The notes beneath the pieces are model-generated. The model ran no database searches. It was given only the letters and a program-made list of their open reading frames with translations, and was not told where the DNA came from. The translations under genes were made by a program, and so were the position numbers. This document shows positions 8,135 through 15,783 of a DNA stretch of 41,427 nt, one piece after another. Location of the stretch: positions 1 through 41,427 of the forward strand of contig CANRBK010000004.1 of NCBI GenBank assembly GCA_947628845.1. Direction: 5' to 3'. Numbering within the stretch: the stretch's first letter is position 1; each line of letters starts with the position of its first letter. The stretch is from an uncultured Clostridia bacterium (GTDB lineage Bacteria > Bacillota > Clostridia > TANB77 > CAG-508).

Positions 8135-9511
8135 ATGAAAGTAAAAGAAATAATACAAGCAACTAAAGGAGAACTAATACAAGGAAATTTAGAAGATAAT
8201 TGTGAAAATTTTTCTAAAGATACAAGAATAATAAATCAAGGTGATACATATATAGGTATCAAAGGAGAAAATTTTGATGGAAATTTACTTTGGGAGGAAT
8301 CACTAAAAAAAGGTGCAAAAACTGTAATTTTACAAGGTATTGATTTTGAAAAACAAATTTTAGAATTATATAAAGATAAAAATATAATTAAGGTGAAAGA
8401 TACTATTAAAGCAATAGCAGATATAGCACTATATAAAAGAAATTTATATGGAAATGATTTTCCAATTGTTGGAATAACAGGTAGTGTGGGAAAGACAAGT
8501 ACAAAAGATATAATTGCAAGTGTATTATCTCAAAAATATAAAACATTAAAAACGCAAGGAAATTATAATAATACAATAGGAGTACCATTTACAATTTTTA
8601 ACTTAAAAGATCATGAAGCTGCTGTAATTGAGATGGGTATGGATCAATTAGGACAAATAAGTAAGCTTACTAAAATAGCTAGACCAAAGATATCGGTTAT
8701 TACTAATATTGGAACATCACATATTGGAAATTTAGGTTCAAGAGAAAATATATTAAAAGCTAAATTAGAAATATTAGAAGGAATGGATAAAAAAGTATTA
8801 GTAATAAATAATGACAATGATTTATTGCATGATTTTTATTTAAAAAATAAAGATATAGAGATGTATACATATGGAATTAATAATAAATCTGATGTTATGG
8901 CAGAAGATATTATTTTAAATAATAACGAAAGTGAATTTACATGTAATTTTAAAGGAAAAAAATTTAAAGTAAAAGTCCCAGTTGGAGGAACACATTTTGT
9001 ATATAATGCATTATGCGCTGCAATTGTAGGTGATTTATTAGGTTTAACAATTGAACAAATACAAAAAGGAATAGAAACATTTGAATTAACTAAAAAAAGA
9101 ATGGATATTACACAACTTGATAATGGAGTAACAATAATAAATGATAGCTATAACGCAAGTTTAGAGTCAATGCAAGCATCACTAAAATATTTGAGTGGCT
9201 TAGATAATAATAGAAAAATTGCAGTTTTAGGAGATATGCTTGAATTGGGGGATTATTCAAAAGAACTTCACGAAAGAGTAGGAGAAGAAGTTGTAAAAAA
9301 TAATATAGATTTATTACTTTGCTATGGAGAAAATGCAAGATTTATTGCGGAATCAGCTGGAAAACATGGAATGGAAAAAAATAATATATATTATTTTGAA
9401 GAAAAAAAGGATTTAGAAAAATTTATAAAACAGATTTGGGAATCTGGAGATGCTATTTTATTTAAAGCATCAAATGGAATGAAGTTTTTTGAAATAGTAG
9501 AAAAATTATAA
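8135..9511 (+). CDS. murF: UDP-MurNAc-tripeptide--D-Ala-D-Ala ligase
   Basis: MurF adds D-Ala-D-Ala to UDP-MurNAc-tripeptide, the last cytoplasmic step of the peptidoglycan precursor before the membrane. The 458-residue length is standard. The Mur ligase domains run in order: the N-terminal substrate domain (1-105), the central ATPase with P-loop GITGSVGKTS at 113-122 and TQGNYNNTIGVPFT after it, an EMGMD motif, HIGNLGSRENILKAK, then the C-terminal domain with INDSYNASLESMQASL and VLGDMLELGDYS. GAGGTGAT gives the ribosome site. ddl, which makes its dipeptide substrate, follows after 23 bases. Confidence 0.97.
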   Translation: MKVKEIIQATKGELIQGNLEDNCENFSKDTRIINQGDTYIGIKGENFDGNLLWEESLKKGAKTVILQGIDFEKQILELYKDKNIIKVKDTIKAIADIALYKRNLYGNDFPIVGITGSVGKTSTKDIIASVLSQKYKTLKTQGNYNNTIGVPFTIFNLKDHEAAVIEMGMDQLGQISKLTKIARPKISVITNIGTSHIGNLGSRENILKAKLEILEGMDKKVLVINNDNDLLHDFYLKNKDIEMYTYGINNKSDVMAEDIILNNNESEFTCNFKGKKFKVKVPVGGTHFVYNALCAAIVGDLLGLTIEQIQKGIETFELTKKRMDITQLDNGVTIINDSYNASLESMQASLKYLSGLDNNRKIAVLGDMLELGDYSKELHERVGEEVVKNNIDLLLCYGENARFIAESAGKHGMEKNNIYYFEEKKDLEKFIKQIWESGDAILFKASNGMKFFEIVEKL

Positions 9512-9534
9512 TTTTTAAGAAAGGATAATTTTGT

Positions 9535-10560
9535 ATGGAAAAATTAAAAATAGGAGTTATATTTGGAGGAATGTCAACGGAAAACGAGGTGTCTTGTGTT
9601 TCTGCAAATTCAGTAATTAAAAATCTTGATAGGTCTAAATATGATATTTATCCTATATATATAAGTAAAATAGGGGAATGGTTTAAAGTTACTAATATTA
9701 TTGAAAATAAGAAAATTCTTATTGATAATATAGTAGAGGTTTTAAAATCATTAGATGTTGTTTTTCCAGTATTACATGGATTATATGGAGAAGATGGTAC
9801 AATACAAGGCTTTTTAAAACTTTTGAAAATACCTTATGTAGGATGTGGAGTGTTAGCATCTTCAATAGGAATGGATAAAGTTTATACAAAAATTGTTTTT
9901 GAAAAGGCAGGAATAAACCAAACAAAACATATATATTTAAGAAAAAAGAATGATAATTATATTTATGTAGATGAAAAATTTAATGAAAAAGTATTAGAGT
10001 TGCATGATATAACTAAAATTATAATAGAAAAATTGAAATTTCCTATGTTCATTAAACCTTCAAATTCTGGATCAAGTGTAGGAATTAGTAAAGCAAATAA
10101 TCTAGAAGAATTACAAAAAGCAATAATTGAGGCGTCAAAATATGATAAAAAGATATTAATAGAAGAAGGAATTATAGGTAGGGAAGTAGAATGTGCAGTT
10201 TTGGGAAATGAAAATGTGATAAGCTCATGCATAGGTGAAGTAAAATCAGCTGATGAATTTTATAGTTATGATGCTAAATATAATAATCAAGAATCAAAGA
10301 CTATAATTCCGGCAGAAATTTCTGAAAGTAAATCAAAAGAAATACAAGAATTGGCAATTAAAGCTTTTAAAGCTATTGATGGAAAAGGGCTTTCTAGAGT
10401 AGACTTTTTTATAGAAAAAGATACAGAAAAAGTGTATATAAATGAAATAAATACTTTACCAGGTTTTACAAATATTAGTATGTATCCAAAGCTTTTTGAA
10501 CAAATAGGAATACCATATTCATTGTTATTAGATAAATTGATAGAATTAGCATCTGTATAG
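9535..10560 (+). CDS. ddl: D-alanine--D-alanine ligase
   Basis: Ddl is an ATP-grasp enzyme that makes the D-Ala-D-Ala used by MurF next door. The 341 residues show the N-terminal GGMSTENEVSCVSA motif, HGLYGEDGTIQG, the ATP-binding segment FIKPSNSGSSVGISK, and EINTLPGFTNISMYP at the C-terminus. The omega-loop reads EFYSYDAKYNN, keeping the tyrosine typical of D-Ala-D-Ala ligases, so D-lactate or D-serine specificity is not suggested. GAAAGGA lies upstream of the ATG. It is co-transcribed with murF and ends at an intrinsic terminator. Confidence 0.96.
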   Translation: MEKLKIGVIFGGMSTENEVSCVSANSVIKNLDRSKYDIYPIYISKIGEWFKVTNIIENKKILIDNIVEVLKSLDVVFPVLHGLYGEDGTIQGFLKLLKIPYVGCGVLASSIGMDKVYTKIVFEKAGINQTKHIYLRKKNDNYIYVDEKFNEKVLELHDITKIIIEKLKFPMFIKPSNSGSSVGISKANNLEELQKAIIEASKYDKKILIEEGIIGREVECAVLGNENVISSCIGEVKSADEFYSYDAKYNNQESKTIIPAEISESKSKEIQELAIKAFKAIDGKGLSRVDFFIEKDTEKVYINEINTLPGFTNISMYPKLFEQIGIPYSLLLDKLIELASV

Positions 10561-10570
10561 AAATTTTATA

Positions 10571-10601
10571 AAAAAATCCATTAAAATATATGGATTTTTT
10601 T
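10571..10601 (+). terminator. Intrinsic terminator of murF-ddl
   Basis: AAAAAATCCA pairs with TGGATTTTTT across a ten-base AT loop and is followed by more T. Confidence 0.8.
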
Positions 10602-10646
10602 ATATTTTATGTTATAATATAGCTACCTTTTGGGAGAGGATGTTAA

Positions 10647-11516
10647 ATGAAATATAAAGATTATTATAAATTACTAGAATTAGAAACAAGTAAAGTTTCA
10701 ATAGAAGAAGTAAAATCGGCATATAGAGCTGTTGCAAAGAAATATCATCCAGATTTAAATATAGGAGATATTTTAGCAGAGGAAAGAATAAAAGATATAA
10801 ATGAAGCATATAGAATATTATCTACACCGTCTACAAAAAGAAAATATGATAGAATATGGAATTCTCATAATAATGTAAAAAATTCTAAAAAATTTACAGG
10901 GCAGAACATATTTAATATATTTTTGGGAAATATACCAAAAAAACAAGCTACTGATAATAGATATAGAAAAATTTCTATTAAAGGGGAGAATATTGAAACA
11001 GAAATAAAGGTAAGTTTAGAAGATGCTTTTTATGGAGCAGAGAAGAAAATATCTTTAAAAACTATTGAAGGAAAAACAAAAACTTTCTCCGTAAAAATTC
11101 CAGAAGGAATAAGAGATGGAGAAAAAATAAGATTAATTGGACAAGGGAAAAAAGGAATTAATGGCGGAAAAAATGGGGATTTATTTATAAAAATAGATAT
11201 AGAAAAAAATAAAGTATTTAAATTATATGGAAGTGATTTATGTACAGATTTAAAACTTTCGCCATGGGAAGCAGCTTTAGGAGCTAGAGTTAATATTAGG
11301 ACAATAGATGGAGAAACTAAGGTATATATACCACAAGGAATACAAAGTGGGGAAAAAGTAAAAATACCAAATAAAGGCTATAAGGATGGAAAAGGTAGTA
11401 GAGGAGATTTAATAGCAGAAGTAAAGATAATGGTACCTAAAAGTTTAGAATTAGATGAAAAAGAAATGTTTGAAAAATTAAGAGAAATGTCAAGATTTGA
11501 TCCAAGACATGATTAA
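10647..11516 (+). CDS. DnaJ/CbpA-like co-chaperone without zinc finger
   Basis: This is a J-domain protein that should stimulate DnaK. The J domain covers residues 4-70 with HPD at 34-36 (KKYHPDLN). A short linker leads to the DnaJ C-terminal substrate-binding domain (about 110-280) with two repeats ending in IPEGIRDGEKIRLIGQGKKG and IPQGIQSGEKVKIPNKGYKDG. The central CxxCxGxG zinc repeats of canonical DnaJ are absent and there is no long Gly/Phe region, so the type is CbpA-like. GAGAGGATG precedes the ATG. A possible TATAAT lies at 10613-10618. No dnaK or grpE is adjacent. Confidence 0.9.
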   Translation: MKYKDYYKLLELETSKVSIEEVKSAYRAVAKKYHPDLNIGDILAEERIKDINEAYRILSTPSTKRKYDRIWNSHNNVKNSKKFTGQNIFNIFLGNIPKKQATDNRYRKISIKGENIETEIKVSLEDAFYGAEKKISLKTIEGKTKTFSVKIPEGIRDGEKIRLIGQGKKGINGGKNGDLFIKIDIEKNKVFKLYGSDLCTDLKLSPWEAALGARVNIRTIDGETKVYIPQGIQSGEKVKIPNKGYKDGKGSRGDLIAEVKIMVPKSLELDEKEMFEKLREMSRFDPRHD

Positions 11517-11539
11517 ATAAAAATTTACATAAAATAATA

Positions 11540-11568
11540 TTGACAAAAGCCCAGAAATTAGGTATAAT
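11540..11568 (+). promoter_or_regulatory. Consensus sigma-A promoter of the coupling-ATPase unit
   Basis: TTGACA at 11540-11545 and TATAAT at 11563-11568 both match consensus exactly, with a 17-base spacer. This is the best promoter in the window. The leader to the first gene is about 55 nt and contains a small CTATG/CATAG hairpin close to the ribosome site. Confidence 0.85.
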
Positions 11569-11629
11569 TATTAATAGTGATATAACAAAAGACGAGCTAT
11601 GGATTGAATCATAGAAATGAGGTGAAAAA

Positions 11630-12148
11630 ATGGATAATATACAAGGAAAACACTTTAGTATAACAGATCCTAAAGGAGTAAACACTATTATTTATCAAGT
11701 AAATAAAACAGAAAAAGAGTATTTAGATGAATATCCAAAATATACAGTAGAGAGACTAGATCATATAGAAGAAATAAGAGGAGATTTTAATAAGAAGACC
11801 TTTTATGTTGAAAATCCATCAAAAAATGGAAATAAATTAGTTATATTATCTTTTGGGCAAGATAAGGTTGTTATTAATAATGGAATATTAATAAATGATG
11901 AAGTTAAAATTACTAAAAAACCAACGCCATTTAAATTTACAGCTTTATATTCAGAAGATGCGAGTGAATACAAAGAATTTAAGTATACACCAAATTTAAA
12001 AAGGCCTATATCAATTATAGATCCAGAGACCACAGAAGAAATAAAACCTACTTTGTATTTTGATGAAAAAACAAATGAGGTTAAAGGTAAATGTAAATTA
12101 AAACCATATAAATCTTATTTCGCATTTGAAATAAGAGATAGCGAATAA
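11630..12148 (+). CDS. Unknown cytoplasmic protein, first gene of the VirD4-like unit
   Basis: I do not recognise this 172-residue protein. It has no signal peptide, membrane helix or cysteine. It is strongly charged, with many Lys, Glu and Asp, and alternates short hydrophobic strands with turns (ENPSKNGNKLVILSFG, NNGILINDEVKI), which suggests a beta-sheet fold. GAGGTG precedes the ATG by seven bases. It is transcribed from a consensus promoter and followed after 14 bases by a second unknown gene and then the coupling ATPase. The tight order suggests a shared role, perhaps as an accessory or cargo protein (inference only). Confidence 0.8.
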   Translation: MDNIQGKHFSITDPKGVNTIIYQVNKTEKEYLDEYPKYTVERLDHIEEIRGDFNKKTFYVENPSKNGNKLVILSFGQDKVVINNGILINDEVKITKKPTPFKFTALYSEDASEYKEFKYTPNLKRPISIIDPETTEEIKPTLYFDEKTNEVKGKCKLKPYKSYFAFEIRDSE

Positions 12149-12162
12149 GGAGGAGAAGCCAA

Positions 12163-12477
12163 ATGGCAAAAAAATCGAAGGATGTTAAAACTAGACCAGC
12201 AGGGATAAATGATGACTTTAAGGTTGAATCAATAGAAATGCAAGAAATATTTAAAGATGATAGATATGTCTTAGTATCAAATAAAAGTGCAAGCGTTCAA
12301 AATTTAAGTACACAATTGGTAGAAGGAATGTCTATTAAAGCACAAGATGGAATAGATTATGACAAAATAACTGAATTTAAAGAAAGAAAAGCAAAGATAT
12401 TAGAGAAAAATAATAAAGATAGATTAAAAAGAGTTGAAGATAAAAAAGTTAAAGATGAAGAACAAGAAATTATATAA
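12163..12477 (+). CDS. Unknown small charged protein, second gene of the VirD4-like unit
   Basis: This 104-residue protein is not recognised. It has a basic N-terminus (MAKKSKDVKTRPAG), a middle segment with some beta character (DDRYVLVSNKSASVQNLS) and a highly charged C-terminal helix from about residue 65 that could form a coiled coil (FKERKAKILEKNNKDRLKRV). AAGGAGGAG lies just upstream of the ATG. No membrane segment is present. It lies 14 bases after the previous gene and 29 bases before the coupling ATPase. Confidence 0.75.
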   Translation: MAKKSKDVKTRPAGINDDFKVESIEMQEIFKDDRYVLVSNKSASVQNLSTQLVEGMSIKAQDGIDYDKITEFKERKAKILEKNNKDRLKRVEDKKVKDEEQEII

Positions 12478-12506
12478 TAATACTAAAGATAGTAGGTGAA
12501 AAGGAT

Positions 12507-12992
12507 ATGAATTATAAAATACAAGGTGCGATAAGAAGAAATAGAAGTAAGTTTATAGTGTGCGCAATACTATGGATAGTTTTAACTATAGTATTAGTTG
12601 CACCTTTTTCGTTTAGTGTAACTCAAGCAAAAATAAATGGTAATTTTTCGTTTAATATATTTATAGAAAATATAGCTCCAAATATAATAAATCCATTTGG
12701 AAGTATTATAGGGATTTTTTCTACACAAGGAGGATTGCATAATTTTATTTCAGTTTTAATAGGATTTACTATAATATTTTTATTAGCATTCTTTATTGGA
12801 TTTGCAAAATCTGCACCAAAAAATGAATATACAGATTTTGAACATGGATCAAGCGATTGGAGTCAAAGAGGTGAACAATATCAAGTATTAAGTAGAAATA
12901 AAGGAATTATTTTAGCAGAGGACAATTATTTGCCACTTGATAAAAGAGGTAATGTAAATGTTTTAGTAGTTGGACGGATCAGGTTCTGGTAA
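12507..12992 (+). CDS. VirD4/TraG-type coupling ATPase, N-terminal part (frameshifted gene)
   Basis: This fragment holds the membrane anchor of a type IV coupling protein. Two hydrophobic helices at about residues 16-38 and 81-103 enclose an outside loop. They are followed by the FEHGSSDWSQRG...LSRNKGIILAEDNYLPL region that precedes the nucleotide site in this family. The frame reads correctly to VLVVG and is then shifted by one extra base at about 12975 to end as RIRFW and a stop. Without that base the next residues would be GSGSGKS, a complete Walker A. The ribosome site is AGGTGAAAAGGAT. The reconstructed protein would have about 671 residues, normal for the family. Confidence 0.85.
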   Translation: MNYKIQGAIRRNRSKFIVCAILWIVLTIVLVAPFSFSVTQAKINGNFSFNIFIENIAPNIINPFGSIIGIFSTQGGLHNFISVLIGFTIIFLLAFFIGFAKSAPKNEYTDFEHGSSDWSQRGEQYQVLSRNKGIILAEDNYLPLDKRGNVNVLVVGRIRFW

Positions 12993-14523
12993 ATCTGCAT
13001 CATATTCAATACCAAATGCATATCAATGTTTGGGATCTTATGTATTTACTGATCCTAAAGGTGAGCTTTATGATAAAACGGCAGGATATTTAAGAGAACA
13101 TGGATATGATATAAAAATATTAAATTTAGTAAGGCCTCAGCTTAGTGATGGATATAATCCATTAATGCATATTTCATCAGAATTGGATGTTGATGTTATT
13201 GCTAATACTGTTGTAAAAGGACAAAAAACAGAGAGTGGATCAGATCCATATTGGGATGATATGGCAGAAATGCTATTAAAAGCATTAATTTATTATTTAA
13301 TTGCTACAAGGCCAGAGGAAGAACAAAATTTAGCAAGTTGTGCAGAACTTGTAAGAGCAGCAAATAAAAATGGAGGAAGTAACTTGCTTTCTGATTTAAT
13401 GAGTCAATTACCTTATGATCATCCAGCCAGAATGTATTATAAATCAATTGAAATAGCTCCAGAAAAAACTTATGGATCAATATTAAGTTCTTTACAATCA
13501 AAACTTGGTAAATTTGATTCAAAAGAAATTGCAGAGCTTACATCAACAGATACAATAGATTTTGATGAGATAGGAAGCAAAAAGACGGCAGTATATGTAA
13601 TATCATCAGATACACATACAGCTTATGACTTTTTACTTACAATCTTTTTCTCACAAATGATACAACAATTATATGATTATGCAGATAAAAATGGTGGAGC
13701 ATTAAAAGAAAAAACATATTTTATATTAGATGAGTTTGCAAATATTGGAAAAATACCTGATTTCGATAAAAAGATTTCAACATCAAGAAGTAGAGGAATA
13801 TCATTTAGTGTTATTTTACAAAATATAGATCAATTAGAAGCAGTTTATGAAAAATCTTATGAAACTATAATGGGTAACTGCGATACACATGTATTCCTAG
13901 GAAGTAACTCATTTAAAACAGTTGAATATTTTTCAAAGGCACTTGGAGAAAAGACAATAGGGAGAGATAGTATATCAGTAAATAAAGATAGACAAAACCA
14001 TAGAACTGGAAAAAGTGTTTCAGATAGTGTAATGGCTAGAGCACTAATGACTCCAGATGAATTAAGAAGAATGGATAATGATTTATGTATTATTTATGAA
14101 AAAGGAATAAAACCTGTAAAAGCGTCAAAATTTTATTATTTTAAACATCCAATGGCTAGAGAGTTAGAGAGATATTCTATTAATCATAATGATATTGAAA
14201 AAATAGATAGAGGAGCATGGAGAAAGTTTAACCCATACAATCCTTATACTGAAGATAAAGAGGATAAAGAGATAAATAATTTAGATATAGAATCTTTAGA
14301 TGATCTATTTGATGATATAGATAAAGCCAAAGAGAAAAGTGATATTCCAAAAGCAAATGAAAATATGGAGAAAAAAAATGAAACTTTAGATATATTGGAT
14401 TTGGATTTAAATTCAGAGGAAAATGCTCCTATTCTTCCACTAGAAGATGAAGATACTTATGATTTACAGAAAGAATTAGAGGCAAAATTTGATGAATTAT
14501 TTGGACCATTTGATGAAAACTAA
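12970..14523 (+). CDS. VirD4/TraG-type coupling ATPase, C-terminal part (frameshifted gene)
   Basis: This is the motor domain of a type IV coupling ATPase, a hexameric pump that delivers DNA or protein to a secretion channel. From the break it reads SGSGKSASYSIPNAYQ, then VFTDPKGELYDKT, IKILNLVRPQLSDGYNPL, the Walker B region TYFILDEFANIGKIPDFD, TSRSRGISFSVILQNIDQLE, and MGNCDTHVFLGSN. The last 90 residues are acidic and low in complexity (DSLDDLFDDID-like). The TTG at 12970 is only a formal start, because the true start is 12507. No relaxase, VirB4 or mating-channel gene is near. A terminator follows directly. Confidence 0.88.
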   Translation: MDGSGSGKSASYSIPNAYQCLGSYVFTDPKGELYDKTAGYLREHGYDIKILNLVRPQLSDGYNPLMHISSELDVDVIANTVVKGQKTESGSDPYWDDMAEMLLKALIYYLIATRPEEEQNLASCAELVRAANKNGGSNLLSDLMSQLPYDHPARMYYKSIEIAPEKTYGSILSSLQSKLGKFDSKEIAELTSTDTIDFDEIGSKKTAVYVISSDTHTAYDFLLTIFFSQMIQQLYDYADKNGGALKEKTYFILDEFANIGKIPDFDKKISTSRSRGISFSVILQNIDQLEAVYEKSYETIMGNCDTHVFLGSNSFKTVEYFSKALGEKTIGRDSISVNKDRQNHRTGKSVSDSVMARALMTPDELRRMDNDLCIIYEKGIKPVKASKFYYFKHPMARELERYSINHNDIEKIDRGAWRKFNPYNPYTEDKEDKEINNLDIESLDDLFDDIDKAKEKSDIPKANENMEKKNETLDILDLDLNSEENAPILPLEDEDTYDLQKELEAKFDELFGPFDEN

Positions 14524-14529
14524 ATGAAA

Positions 14530-14569
14530 AAATAAAGGTTACATTTAATGTAGCCTTTATTTCTTTTTT
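14530..14569 (+). terminator. Intrinsic terminator of the coupling-ATPase unit
   Basis: AATAAAGGTTACA pairs with TGTAGCCTTTATT (one G-T pair) around a short loop and is followed by TCTTTTTT. Confidence 0.85.
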
Positions 14570-14586
14570 AAAATTTTAATAATTGC

Positions 14587-14615
14587 TTGATTTTTAGATA
14601 AAGATAATGTATAAA
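14587..14615 (+). promoter_or_regulatory. Probable sigma-A promoter of yhaO-yhaN
   Basis: TTGATT at 14587-14592 and TATAAA at 14610-14615 have a 17-base spacer. They lie 36 bases before the ATG. Confidence 0.6.
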
Positions 14616-14651
14616 TATAATAGTAAAGTGTCAAAATATGGAGGAAAAAAT

Positions 14652-15737
14652 ATGAAATTTGTACATATTGCTGATATGCATTTTGATAGTCCTTTTGTCA
14701 ATCTTTCAGATAAAGACACATTAGGAGATTTAAGAAGATTAGATCAAAGAAAAGCATTAAAAAAAGTAATAGATTATATAAAATACAATAAAATACCATA
14801 TTTATTTATTTCAGGAGATTTATATGAGCAAAAATATATAAAAAAATCAACAATAGAATATATAAATGATTTATTTAAACAAATTCCAGAAACAGATATA
14901 TTTATTGCACCTGGAAATCATGATCCATATATAAAAAATTCATATTATAATAAATTCAAATGGTGTAAAAATGTAAAAATATTTGGTTCAGATATTGAAA
15001 AAGTAGAAACAGAAAATGCAGATATATATGGTTTTGGATTTAGTGAATTTTATTGTGTAGATAGTGGAATACAAAAAATAGAAATTAAAAATAAAGAAAA
15101 ATTAAATATTTTAGTAATTCATGGTTCATTAGAAGGAGGAAACATTGAAGATAATGAGTATAATCCATTATCGAAAAAAATACTAAAAGAAAAAGGATTT
15201 GATTATGTAGCTTTAGGGCATATACACAAATTGGATTATGATACAGAAGAAAATCAAAGAATTGTATATCCAGGCTCAACTATTTCATTAGGCTTTGATG
15301 AGCTTGGTAAACATGGAATGATTGTAGGAGACTTAACAAAGTATGGAATAAATTTAAGATTTTTACCTATTGATGAAACTGAATTTAAATTAAAGGAAAT
15401 TGATGTGACAAATATTCATTATAAGGAAGAATTGATAGAAAAAATAGATGATTTAGAATTTGAAAAAAATAATTTGGTAGAACTTATTTTAGTTGGAAGA
15501 AGAAATTTTGAGATTGATAAATATGAATTATATAAATTAATATCTAATCCCAAAATAATTAAAATAAAAAATAAAACGAAAATAAATTATGAATTAGATA
15601 AAATGGCAAATGAAAATACATTAAAGGGATTATTCGCAAAAGAAATGATGCAAAAGCTTAATGAAAAAAATTTATCTGATGAGGATAAACAAATAATAGA
15701 AAAAGCAATAGAAATTGGATTAGATGCATTAGAATAA
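14652..15737 (+). CDS. yhaO: DNA repair exonuclease, YhaO/SbcD family
   Basis: This calcineurin-like phosphoesterase is related to SbcD/Mre11. The start at 14652 is chosen because GGAGG lies seven bases upstream. Metal-binding motifs appear in order: ADMHFDSP (D8, H10), SGDLYE (D56), PGNHDPY (N89, H90), VIHGS, and ALGHIHK. The length of 361 aa is close to Bacillus YhaO. The C-terminal third is the accessory domain expected to contact the ATPase partner. yhaN follows after 46 bases, the usual pairing of nuclease and SMC-like ATPase. Expected role: processing of DNA ends or structures. Confidence 0.92.
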   Translation: MKFVHIADMHFDSPFVNLSDKDTLGDLRRLDQRKALKKVIDYIKYNKIPYLFISGDLYEQKYIKKSTIEYINDLFKQIPETDIFIAPGNHDPYIKNSYYNKFKWCKNVKIFGSDIEKVETENADIYGFGFSEFYCVDSGIQKIEIKNKEKLNILVIHGSLEGGNIEDNEYNPLSKKILKEKGFDYVALGHIHKLDYDTEENQRIVYPGSTISLGFDELGKHGMIVGDLTKYGINLRFLPIDETEFKLKEIDVTNIHYKEELIEKIDDLEFEKNNLVELILVGRRNFEIDKYELYKLISNPKIIKIKNKTKINYELDKMANENTLKGLFAKEMMQKLNEKNLSDEDKQIIEKAIEIGLDALE

Positions 15738-15783
15738 TAAAAAACAATAGAAAAAGTTTGATATAGGTTGAAGGAGAAAAAAA

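Noticed and set aside
11630-14523. Integrative conjugative element
   Set aside because: No relaxase, integrase, VirB4, attachment repeats or compositional break; flanked by housekeeping genes.
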